From JBPOHE01 sp052035915 (lineage in GTDB: Bacteria; Pseudomonadota; Gammaproteobacteria; Chromatiales; Chromatiaceae): a DNA stretch of 51,598 nucleotides. A program made the translations under genes and the position numbers. This document shows, piece by piece, positions 1-7,482 of the stretch; positions within the stretch are counted from its first letter, which is position 1; each line of letters starts with the position of its first letter. The stretch covers positions 1 to 51,598 of the forward strand of contig JBPOHE010000003.1 in the NCBI GenBank assembly GCA_052035915.1. The letters are read 5' to 3'. The notes under the pieces were generated by a model. That model saw only the letters and a program-made list of their open reading frames with translations, ran no database searches and was not told the origin of the DNA.

Positions 1-100
1 GAAAGTTGCATGCTGTCAGAGGTCATCGATTTCTCCTCAGTGAGGTTGAGTGTGTTGTAACCCATACCTTACCGGAGTTTTCGATGACCTCCCAATCGCG

Positions 101-136
101 CCCCTCGGGTGCCCCGCATGCGGGGCAGCCGAGGGG
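101..136. terminator. GC-rich stem-loop downstream of the GT22 gene
   Basis: The arms CCCCTCGG (101-108) and CCGAGGGG (129-136) are perfect complements. An inner pair GCCCCGC (111-117) / GCGGGGC (120-126) extends the stem past a GT/AG internal loop. It lies about 50 bases beyond the stop of the minus-strand glycosyltransferase. There is no clear T-run, so termination is inferred from position. It could instead be part of a dispersed palindromic repeat. A wider 11-bp inverted repeat (19-29 / 81-91) lies just to its left. Confidence 0.4.
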
Positions 137-185
137 AACCAAACTACTCAGTTTCTTACACCACTTCCTGGGATACTACCCTAGC

Positions 186-1700
186 TCAAGGCAGCCGCCA
201 GTCGTATCCGGGTTTGGGTTTGCAGGTTGATTGTCGCGGGATTCTAACCAACTCTAGATTCTTATCTTTCGCCAATACCTCCATTCCGCTGCCTTGTGGT
301 GTGATGAGATAGTTGAAATAGCCATAGCGGTGAGAGACACCTGCCATAAAAAGTGGCACTTCTCTGTGGAGGTAGGTGGAGCCTCCGGTCCAGGCCAGAT
401 GGGCGGTATCGATGCGCAGCCCGCATAGGTCCTGTTGCCGGTTGGCCGCCAGCAGCAATCGATTGACATCTCCATAGTCATCCCAGGCACTGGCTTGCGG
501 ACGTTTGGGATAACTACCGATATCCCCCATGGTCAAACCGCCATAGGTCGATGCGCTCCAAACCAGGCTGGCCAACACCAAGGTGGCTGTGGCTTGAGAG
601 AGTTTCCCCGAGAGTCGGGAGAATCCGACGGACGCCAAGGCGCAAGCCACCGGAAGGATGGGGAGGATGAAGCGCAACTCTTTATGCACCGAACTCATAT
701 GCAAAGCCAAGAAGCTCAAGACGAGAAGCGTGACACCGAGTGTCCGCCGAAACGCTAGAATGGCGCCGATAAGCAGGACCAGTGTGACTCCGGGCATGCT
801 GCGGAACAGGTGCACGCCATAGAATGTCCAGGGTGCCGTGCCCCAGTTTGCCGCCTTTCCCTCGATCAGATTGAAACGGAGGTAGACCACCGCGGAGTGG
901 AACCAACCCTTAAACAGGGTTCCCGGGACATCATGCCAAGTGATGGTGTCCAACGCGCCGAAGACCAATGCCCAGATTACCAAAACCAGAAACACCTCTA
1001 GTACGTCCTGTCGACTGGTGGCCATTCCCCCTTTCTTGAAAGCCCGAACGGCCAGAATCATCAGTGTGCCGAGGCAAATGACAGCGATATGCAGCCTGAA
1101 CAGGGTAGCTAATCCGAGCAAAGAAGCACCCATAAGCCTTTGCGCTCGTGATGCATCCTCTCTAAGAACATAGACCAGTCCCCAGACCATAGGCAGCATG
1201 CAGGCGTTCTCGCTCAAGGCTCGATGCCCGTAGAGAAGCGCAATGGCGTTTAGCGACCAGAGCGCGGCCCCGAGTGCCGCTTCGAGTTTGCGGGCGCCCA
1301 GTGTCAAAGCTAGGCGATACACGCCCAAGGCGGTGGCAAGGCCCATGAGGGCGAACATAAACTTAACTACGTGGATGTAAACATGAGGGGAATCGCCACC
1401 GAACCATTGGCAGAGCTGCAGCAGCATGGCCACCAACCCAGGCAAAGCCCAGTTACGCGCCCCCTGGATAAATTCCCAGGGGATGAGGCCATAACCGAAT
1501 ATCAGTCGGTGGGCTGGTTCGAATGACTGATAGATCTCATCCGGCCAGAGGATCCCTTCATCGGTGAAGAGGATGAAGATCCTAAGGAGGAAACCGGCCA
1601 GCAGAGCGGGCACCAGAATCAGCGAAACTGGAAAATTTCGCCGCAGAGAATCAGTCTTGTGCCGCCAGGATGAGAGCCGAGGTGATTTCAGGTTTTCCAT
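186..1700 (-). CDS. GT22 (Alg9/PIG-B-like) membrane mannosyltransferase
   Basis: This 504-residue polytopic protein resembles family GT22, the GT-C-fold lipid-linked sugar transferases best known from eukaryotic Alg9, Alg12 and PIG-B. The signature is visible: WPDEIYQ at residues 52-58, then EPAHRLIFGYG and WALPGL, which match the family's conserved first luminal loop with its catalytic acidic pair. The family motif HKELRFILPILP lies around residue 350. About ten hydrophobic segments alternate with short loops. The donor is expected to be a polyprenyl-phosphate sugar and the reaction periplasmic; the acceptor is unknown. The start overlaps the upstream DUF3301 reading frame by about 50 bases, suggesting translational coupling. 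Family assignment is fairly sure, substrate is not. Confidence 0.8.
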   Translation of the reverse strand: MENLKSPRLSSWRHKTDSLRRNFPVSLILVPALLAGFLLRIFILFTDEGILWPDEIYQSFEPAHRLIFGYGLIPWEFIQGARNWALPGLVAMLLQLCQWFGGDSPHVYIHVVKFMFALMGLATALGVYRLALTLGARKLEAALGAALWSLNAIALLYGHRALSENACMLPMVWGLVYVLREDASRAQRLMGASLLGLATLFRLHIAVICLGTLMILAVRAFKKGGMATSRQDVLEVFLVLVIWALVFGALDTITWHDVPGTLFKGWFHSAVVYLRFNLIEGKAANWGTAPWTFYGVHLFRSMPGVTLVLLIGAILAFRRTLGVTLLVLSFLALHMSSVHKELRFILPILPVACALASVGFSRLSGKLSQATATLVLASLVWSASTYGGLTMGDIGSYPKRPQASAWDDYGDVNRLLLAANRQQDLCGLRIDTAHLAWTGGSTYLHREVPLFMAGVSHRYGYFNYLITPQGSGMEVLAKDKNLELVRIPRQSTCKPKPGYDWRLP

Positions 1701-2255
1701 CGATTAGGGGAAGCAGCGGATATTTTTGTTGAACTCGACTTTGGTCATTTTTGCCTGAAGGCGGACAGGGTGCACGGGTTGGCTCAGGGGCCTTCGAGGG
1801 ATGGAGGCGGCGGCTGGTAGACCCTGGGGCTGGCCGGATGGGACGCTCCAGATCCAAGCCCTTCGTCTCCATACCGATCATGACGACGAAACCAAGACAG
1901 CGACCCAGGCCATTTTCGCTGAAGTCGAACCGATATGGCTGACGCAGGCGCAGACCCCCGGCCCCCAGTTCAGACCAAGTTTGGCGAGGGGCAGCCTATG
2001 ATCGAGGAACTGCACCCCTTCCCGCTCGCAGAGGCTGTTGCGGATCCCGGTGGCGATCTCCCGGCATCTCATGTTATCGAGCCAGAACCAGATCAGGGTG
2101 CTGGCGGCGAACAGGAGCCGGTCATAAGGGCAAGCTTTGGCAAAGGCCGCTGGAACCGCCGACGGTGAATTGAGCTGGCTATTTTCGTCTCCATTCGCGG
2201 GTGATTTCCGACCAATCTCGTACCAGGCCGCAAGAACAGAATAGTAAGGCGCCAT
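1651..2255 (-). pseudogene. Frameshifted DUF3301 protein gene
   Basis: Two minus-strand frames together encode a DUF3301-type protein. The first (from about 2130) reads LLFAASTLIWFWLDNMR then CEREGVQFLD, the family's membrane segment and signature. The second continues as LRLRQPYRFDFSENGLGR, the typical C-terminal half, and runs to a stop at 1651. One extra base in the C-run at 1962-1966 (G-run on the coding strand) would join them as WGAGGLRLRQPYRF. The only ATG in the first frame is far upstream (2253-2255), so the true 5' end is also unclear. Either the gene is decaying or the homopolymer carries a sequencing error. DUF3301 proteins are small single-pass membrane proteins of unknown function in Gammaproteobacteria. 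Confidence 0.6.
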
Positions 2256-2417
2256 AGGCGTAAGCCGTATGGTGCCGAAGGAGAGGGTTTGATTATATGG
2301 CGCAATGGCGTCTTTAGCTCCGTAAAGGGTACATCTTTGTACTGTCCTCGCTCCATTATTGCGCCCTATATCCCTTTTCTGAACTTGAGGTCGGTGAATC
2401 AGCCTGGAAGAGGACTG

Positions 2418-2507
2418 CGGGCTTGGGCCTTTTGGGGTAAATTTCGTTCTCTTAAGAAGAATAATGTGTTCTGAAATAGATCTGTTGTTCTCGAAAAACG
2501 AACACTA
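2418..2507. repeat. Twin-palindrome repeat, copy A (left part, split by IS5)
   Basis: Left arm CGGGC begins at 2418. The first 21-bp palindrome occupies 2444-2464 and the second 2485-2505, 41 bp start to start. The IS5 element was inserted at the TA at 2506-2507. The rest of this copy is at 3363-3387 and ends in GCCCG. With the IS and one TA removed the copy is 115 bp, with the same internal distances as the other four copies (13250, 19338, 24309, 40961). Its two hairpins are the most degenerate of the set. Confidence 0.75.
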
Positions 2508-3360
2508 GGTTCTGTTGACATAAGCCCCGTCATGGACGAGATTGCCGCGCTTTTTCCCTGGGGGATGGAGCGAAATGGCGAATCGATTGGAGCTCAGCGA
2601 CGCAGAGTGGACAACGATTTTACGACTTTGGTAGCCCATCCCCGTGTGCGCGTGGGTGACCCCGAGCAATGCCGACGCTTTTTGACCGCGGTCCTGTGGG
2701 TACTGCGGGTGGGCGGGCAGTGGCGTGTATTGCCCGAGGCGTTGGGCCATTGGAATTCGGTGTTCAAGCGCTTTTCGCGCTGGTGTGCGCAAGGGGTGTG
2801 GGAAGCCATCCACAAAGGATGTATTCATCTTCCGGATTTACAGACGGTTTTCATCGATTCCACGATCGTGCGCGCCCATCCTTGTGCCGCGGGTGCTGCC
2901 CACAGCCGCGCCCAGGAGGAGGCTTTGGGACGTTCCCGCGGTGGGTTCACAACCAAGGCGCATGCGCTCACCGACGCCTTGGGTTATCCATTGGACAGTG
3001 TCTTGAGCGGTGGACAGGAGAGCGACATCGGACAGGCCGAAACCTTGCTGGCGCTCACGCCGCAGGGTGCTGAAGCGTTGGGCGCGGACAAGGCTTACGA
3101 CAGCGATCGGTTTCTGGCGACGATCAAAGAACGGGGTATGGAGGCGGTGATCCCACCGCGTACCAACCGTACCAAGCCGCGCGAATGCGATTGGTTTACC
3201 TATGCCGAGCGCCATGTGATTGAGTGCTTTTTCAATAAAATCAAACACTATCGCCGTATCTTCTCCCGCTTTGAGAAGATGGCTCGCAACTACAAGGGGT
3301 TCTTTCACTTCGTCTCAGCCCTGATCTGGTTGCGATAGCAGAGCTTATGTCAACAGAACC
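2508..3360 (+). mobile_element. IS5-family insertion sequence (IS427-like group)
   Basis: An 853-bp element bounded by perfect 18-bp inverted repeats, GGTTCTGTTGACATAAGC at 2508-2525 and its complement at 3343-3360. The TA dinucleotide flanks both ends (2506-2507 and 3361-3362), as expected for a 2-bp TA target duplication. It carries a single transposase gene with an IS5-type DDE domain. Size, TA duplication and transposase type fit the IS427 group. It interrupts copy A of the twin-palindrome repeat. Confidence 0.9.
2532..3338 (+). CDS. IS5-family transposase (5' end frameshifted)
   Basis: DDE transposase of the IS5 element. The first acidic motif is FIDSTIVRAH, followed by GGFTTKAHALTD, then LGADKAYDS with the second aspartate. 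The C-terminal block CFFNKIKHYRRIFSRFEK is typical of IS427-like transposases. The first 37 residues of this frame look unrelated to the family. The expected N-terminus MANRLELSDAEWTTILRL is encoded in another frame from the ATG at 2575 and meets a stop at 2632. The two parts would join by a -1 shift near CTTTGG at 2626-2631. This may be programmed frameshifting (common in this group), a disabling indel, or a sequencing error. Confidence 0.8.
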   Translation: MDEIAALFPWGMERNGESIGAQRRRVDNDFTTLVAHPRVRVGDPEQCRRFLTAVLWVLRVGGQWRVLPEALGHWNSVFKRFSRWCAQGVWEAIHKGCIHLPDLQTVFIDSTIVRAHPCAAGAAHSRAQEEALGRSRGGFTTKAHALTDALGYPLDSVLSGGQESDIGQAETLLALTPQGAEALGADKAYDSDRFLATIKERGMEAVIPPRTNRTKPRECDWFTYAERHVIECFFNKIKHYRRIFSRFEKMARNYKGFFHFVSALIWLR

Positions 3361-3362
3361 TA

Positions 3363-3387
3363 ACAGGGCTTTTGAGTTTTTTGCCCG
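3363..3387. repeat. Twin-palindrome repeat, copy A (right part)
   Basis: The 25 bases after the IS and its TA duplication end in GCCCG (3383-3387). Counted from GAAC at 2500 through the TA and into this segment, GCCCG ends at base 33. That is the distance found in all four intact copies, showing this is the displaced right arm. The following 280 bases up to trmB show no convincing gene. Confidence 0.7.
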
Positions 3388-3667
3388 CAGCATGTTGGGA
3401 AAAGCGGCGAGATCGTGTGCCGCATCAATACTGAAGACCGTGGTAGGGCGGCGGAGACGGCCCGCCATTTCGATTACAATATATACTACGCCCTGGAACC
3501 CCAACTCGCCTGACACTTCGGTATCATAAAATTGTTCAGACAGGGAAAATGCTGTTTGAAAGTCCGAATTTTACCCTCGGCTCGGGGTTTCATGGATGTG
3601 GGAACTCAGATTTCATACGCGGAGTTGAGGCAAATCTCCTCCCGGGGCCTCATGTCGGCAGCACTCC

Positions 3668-4318
3668 TCATCGCCGACGATACAGCACTTCCCACACGCC
3701 GTGGCCGAGGCCTTGGCCCCGCCGCTCGAATCTGGTCACTGGGCGGTCTGGCTGCCGGGGGGCAAATTGGCCGGCACCGGAGAGGTTGAGGAGCTCGGGG
3801 ACGGCGTCCATCACCTGCAACATCTGCTGGGCATAGTCTTCCCAATCCGTCGCCATTTGCAGGAGACCGCCTGTCTCCAACGCTCTGGCGGCCAGGGTCG
3901 CGAATTCGGCTTGCACCAGGCGCCGCTTGTGGTGTCGTTGTTTGGGCCAGGGATCGGGAAAGAGTACCAACAGGCCCTGGAGAGAAGCTGGCCGGAGGTA
4001 GTGGCGCAGGATCTCCATGGCGTCCGCCTGGAGTAGACGCACATTGGCAACGCCTTGGGTTTCCAAGGCCAGCAGCAACCGCCCGATGCCGGGGCGATGC
4101 ACCTCGACCCCGAGTAGATTCCATTCCGGATGGCTGAGGGCGAGTTGCAACAGGTTCTCGCCGTTGCCGAAGCCGATCTCCATCCATACCGGGTTGGGGT
4201 TACCGAATACCCTGGGGAGGCTGAGTGTCTCCCCGCTGGACGGCTCGATCCCGAAACGCCCCCAGGATCGCTCGATCGCCCTATTCTGGCCTGGGGTCAG
4301 TCGCCCCTGGCGCACCAC
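3668..4318 (-). CDS. trmB: tRNA (guanine(46)-N7)-methyltransferase TrmB
   Basis: Transfers a methyl group from S-adenosylmethionine to N7 of G46 in the variable loop of tRNAs. The SAM-binding motif is MEIGFGNGENLL near residues 46-57, followed by GVEVHRPGIGRLL. The hallmark TrmB motif FPDPWPKQRHHKRRL is near residues 119-133, and the C-terminal region contains TRFERRGQGLGH. Translation starts at GTG 4318, one of two tandem GTG codons. The upstream in-frame codons encode a family-like SIRSY but offer no ATG, GTG or TTG before a stop, so a rarer start codon is possible. It follows thiG by 38 bases, and thiS-thiG-trmB is a common gammaproteobacterial gene order. Confidence 0.95.
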   Translation of the reverse strand: MVRQGRLTPGQNRAIERSWGRFGIEPSSGETLSLPRVFGNPNPVWMEIGFGNGENLLQLALSHPEWNLLGVEVHRPGIGRLLLALETQGVANVRLLQADAMEILRHYLRPASLQGLLVLFPDPWPKQRHHKRRLVQAEFATLAARALETGGLLQMATDWEDYAQQMLQVMDAVPELLNLSGAGQFAPRQPDRPVTRFERRGQGLGHGVWEVLYRRR

Positions 4319-4356
4319 ATAGCTGCGGATCGAGCGCGGAAAGGGGATGGATTCGT

Positions 4357-5154
4357 TCAGAAGAACAATCCCTCAAGGGGGGAAGAGGCCGAGGCGAAAC
4401 GCTTGGGGGCCATGCGTCCGGCGAGATAGGCCTCGCGTCCGGCCTCGATCGCCTTGCGCATGGCGGAGGCCATCATCACCGGATGCTTGGCGGCGGCGAT
4501 GGCGGTGTTCATCAGCACGCCGTCGCAACCGAGTTCCATGGCGATGGCGGCATCGGAGGCGGTGCCCACCCCCGCATCCACCAGAATGGGGACCTTGGCG
4601 TTTTCGACGATGGTGCGGATGTTGAGCCGATTGCGGATGCCGAGCCCGGAACCGATGGGAGCGGCCAGCGGCATTACCGCCACGCACCCCAATTCCTCCA
4701 GGCGCTTGGCGATGATCGGATCGTCATTGGTGTAAACCATAACGTCAAAGCCATCGCGGATGAGTTCCCTGGCGGCCTCCAGGGTGGCGATGATATCGGG
4801 AAAGAGGGTCTTTTCGTCCCCCAACACCTCGAGTTTGACCAGGTTGTGACCATTGAGCAGCTCTCTGGCCAGTTGACATGTGCGTATCGCTGTCTTGGCG
4901 TCATAGCAACCGGCGGTGTTGGGTAGGAGGGTATACCGCTCGGGAGAGATGACATCGAGCAGATTGGGGCCATTCTGATCCTGGCCGATATTGGTGCGCC
5001 GCAAGGCAAAAGTGACGATCTGAGCACCACTGGTCGCCACCGCGTCCCGGGTTTCTTCCATGTCTTTGTATTTGCCGGTGCCAATGAGGAGACGGGAGGT
5101 GAAGGTCCGCCCGGCGAGGCTGAAGCTGTCTGGGTTTTGGTTGGGATCAGTCAT
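4357..5154 (-). CDS. thiG: Thiazole synthase ThiG
   Basis: Builds the thiazole phosphate moiety of thiamine from deoxyxylulose 5-phosphate, dehydroglycine and the sulfur carried on ThiS. Typical features: LLIGTGKYKD near the N-terminus, QIVTFALRR carrying the early conserved block, LLPNTAGC, VKLEVLGDEKTLFPD with the Schiff-base lysine, VMVYTNDDP, VPILVDAGVGTASDA and GVLMNTAIAAAK. The start at 5154 gives 265 residues, the normal family length; a longer frame from 5214 would add an unconserved N-terminus. It lies 83 bases downstream of thiS, its sulfur-carrier partner, on the same strand. Confidence 0.96.
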   Translation of the reverse strand: MTDPNQNPDSFSLAGRTFTSRLLIGTGKYKDMEETRDAVATSGAQIVTFALRRTNIGQDQNGPNLLDVISPERYTLLPNTAGCYDAKTAIRTCQLARELLNGHNLVKLEVLGDEKTLFPDIIATLEAARELIRDGFDVMVYTNDDPIIAKRLEELGCVAVMPLAAPIGSGLGIRNRLNIRTIVENAKVPILVDAGVGTASDAAIAMELGCDGVLMNTAIAAAKHPVMMASAMRKAIEAGREAYLAGRMAPKRFASASSPLEGLFF

Positions 5155-5237
5155 CTGGGGTCTGGATTCGTCTGCAATACTCTGGAATCGTCGACAGGGT
5201 CTCCTGTCGACCATGGGGAAGGGAAGAGGAGAACGGA

Positions 5238-5438
5238 TCAGCCGCCGCCGACGGCGTGGATGATCTCCACCTTATCGCCTTCCTGAAGCTGGGTCTCTTT
5301 GAAGGCGCTCCGTGGCAGGATGGCCTCGTTGACCTCGACGGCGATGCGTCGACCGCCAAGATCCAGGCTTTCGATCAACAACTGCATGGTGATGCGATCC
5401 GGTACTTGTGTCCAATTCCCGTTGAGATAGATTTGCAC
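5238..5438 (-). CDS. thiS: Sulfur carrier protein ThiS
   Basis: Small ubiquitin-fold protein of 66 residues, activated as a C-terminal thiocarboxylate and acting as sulfur donor to ThiG. It starts with MQIYLNGNW and has the family's IAVEVNEAILPRS segment and GDKVEIIHAVGGG end. The C-terminal Gly-Gly required for adenylation is present; here there are three glycines. It is first in the thiS-thiG-trmB group. The divergent acyl-CoA synthetase gene begins about 95 bases away, so both promoters lie in the short interval 5439-5533. Confidence 0.95.
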   Translation of the reverse strand: MQIYLNGNWTQVPDRITMQLLIESLDLGGRRIAVEVNEAILPRSAFKETQLQEGDKVEIIHAVGGG

Positions 5439-5533
5439 CTGTTCCCAACCTCAGCCTGCCCGTAAACCGAGCGGCGATTCTACACCAAAGCCCGGGCAGG
5501 GGTCATTGTGGTGCCTTTGTGGAGGAGAAGTCA

Positions 5534-7369
5534 TTGGCAGACTGGAGTGAAGACCTGATTTCGGTCGAGAGTGCGCATACCCTGGACGGACTCTTTTTCC
5601 AGCGGGTACGCCGCTCCGCTCAGCGTTTGGCTTATCGAAGCTATGATCGGGCCACCAATGGCTGGCGGGATTACACCTGGGGGGAAATGGGGCGGGCGGT
5701 GGCCCGCTGGCAGCGGGCACTGGCGGCCGAGTCTCTGCGCCCCGGCGATCGGGTGGCGATCCAGTTGCGTAATGGTCCCGAGTGGGTGATGTTCGATCAG
5801 GCGAGCCTGGGGCTGGGTCTGGTGGTGGTGCCCCTCTACACCGACGATCGTCCCGAAAGTGTCGCCTATATCTTGGAGGACGCCGCGGTAAAGCTCTTGC
5901 TGATGCAGGATGGGGGACGGTGGAAACGACTCCGTCCGGTCTTGGCGGAGAATGAGACGCTCCGGCGGGTGGCGCTGGTCGATGGCGGTCGGGAGGTCGA
6001 GCAATTGACCGGAGAAGACGCCAGGGTGGTAGCCTTGGAACACTGGTTGCCGGAACAGGCGCCGGCCTTGAGCCTACGCCACGGCGATCCCCACACCCTG
6101 GCCTCCATCGTCTACACCTCCGGCACCACGGGTCGCCCTAAGGGGGTGATGCTCAGCCATCACAATATTCTCTGGGTGAGTCATGCCTCGCTGGTGGCCA
6201 TAGATTGTTATCAGGAGGACGTGTTTCTCTCCTTTCTGCCCCTGTCCCACACCCTGGAGCGCACCGCTGGCTACTATCTGCCCATGATGGCCGGGGCGAC
6301 CACGGCCTTTGCCCGCTCGGTGGCCCAACTCGCCGAGGATATGATGAGCGTGCATCCTACCGCCTTGATCGCGGTACCCAGGGTATTCGAGCGGGTGCAC
6401 GGGCGCCTGATGGAGCAATTGACCCAACGTCCCCCTCCCTTGCGTTGGTTGTTTCAGGCTACGGTCAACCTGGGGTGGCGACGCTTCCAATACGAGCAGA
6501 AACGCGCCCGCTGGACGCCCTTGTTCTGGGGCTGGCCCCTGCTGGAACGCTTGGTGGCGGACAAGGTGCGTCAACGTTTCGGTGGTCGGCTACGGATCGC
6601 CGTGAGTGGTGGCGCGGCGCTGCCCTTCGAGGTGGCCCGCCTTTTTCTCGGCCTGGGGATCCCGTTGCTGCAAGGCTATGGGCTCACCGAGACCAGCCCG
6701 GTGGTGAGCGTCAACCGCTGGGATCACAATGATCCCGCCAGCGTCGGCGAGGCCCTGCGGGGTATCGAGGTGCGGATCGGTGAGGAGCAGGAATTGTTGA
6801 TCCGGGGACCCGGGGTGATGTTGGGTTACTGGAACAACCATGCCGCCACGTCCAGGATGATCGACCCCGACGGTTGGTTACACACCGGGGATCAGGCGCG
6901 GATCGAGGATCGACGTATCTATATCACCGGCCGCATCAAAGACATCATCGTGCTGTCCAATGGAGAGAAGGTGCCGCCCAATGATATGGAAATGGCGATC
7001 CGCCTCGATCCCCTGTTCGAGCAGGTCCTGGTAGTGGGGGAGGGGAAGGCCTATCTGTCGGCCTTGGTGGTCATCAATGGAGATCTCTGGCCCGGCCTGG
7101 CCCAGGATTGCGGACTGGATCCTATGGCGCCCGCCAGCCTGAGCGAGCATCGCCTGCTCGCCCTTCTTCTGGGACGGATCCGCGCGGCCCTCAAGGACTT
7201 TCCCGGTTATGCCAAGATTCGCCGTATCCTGCCGCTCCTGGAACCCTGGACTCTGGACAACGGCTTGCTCACGCCGACCCTCAAGGTGAAACGGGCCAAG
7301 GTGCTGGAACGCTATGCAGACCAGGTGTCGGGCCTCTATGAGGAGGGGGCGGCCAACTCTCACAGTTGA
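5534..7369 (+). CDS. Long-chain acyl-CoA synthetase (AMP-forming)
   Basis: Member of the adenylate-forming superfamily, closest in layout to FadD15/FAA-type fatty acid-CoA ligases. The ATP/AMP P-loop YTSGTTGRPKG begins near residue 194, followed by LPLSHTLERT. GYGLTETSP and WLHTGDQARIE carry adenylate-binding residues. GRIKDIIVLSNGEKVPP is the hinge to the mobile C-terminal domain. The protein is about 611 residues. I prefer TTG at 5534 because GGAGGA at 5521-5526 is well spaced before it; a GTG at 5519 would precede that site. The likely role is activation of free fatty acids at the inner membrane face. The exact chain length is unknown. Confidence 0.9.
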   Translation: MADWSEDLISVESAHTLDGLFFQRVRRSAQRLAYRSYDRATNGWRDYTWGEMGRAVARWQRALAAESLRPGDRVAIQLRNGPEWVMFDQASLGLGLVVVPLYTDDRPESVAYILEDAAVKLLLMQDGGRWKRLRPVLAENETLRRVALVDGGREVEQLTGEDARVVALEHWLPEQAPALSLRHGDPHTLASIVYTSGTTGRPKGVMLSHHNILWVSHASLVAIDCYQEDVFLSFLPLSHTLERTAGYYLPMMAGATTAFARSVAQLAEDMMSVHPTALIAVPRVFERVHGRLMEQLTQRPPPLRWLFQATVNLGWRRFQYEQKRARWTPLFWGWPLLERLVADKVRQRFGGRLRIAVSGGAALPFEVARLFLGLGIPLLQGYGLTETSPVVSVNRWDHNDPASVGEALRGIEVRIGEEQELLIRGPGVMLGYWNNHAATSRMIDPDGWLHTGDQARIEDRRIYITGRIKDIIVLSNGEKVPPNDMEMAIRLDPLFEQVLVVGEGKAYLSALVVINGDLWPGLAQDCGLDPMAPASLSEHRLLALLLGRIRAALKDFPGYAKIRRILPLLEPWTLDNGLLTPTLKVKRAKVLERYADQVSGLYEEGAANSHS

Positions 7370-7482
7370 AGCGGTCGTTTCAGATCACCTGGCCTATCCA
7401 CGACCCCTCCACCACTTATGTATTCTGCCGCCGAACGGCCAATAACGGCTCGGCGGACGATCTCAACGAGGAATAGAGTTCG

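Noticed and set aside
3241..3516. Minus-strand frame reading GFQGVVYIVIEMAGRLRRPTTVFSIDAA across the IS right end
   Set aside because: It runs over the IS boundary and the split repeat, and resembles no family.
7428..7456. Attenuator for thrC
   Set aside because: There is a stem-loop, but no leader peptide rich in Thr/Ile codons and no T-run, so only a plain hairpin is supported.
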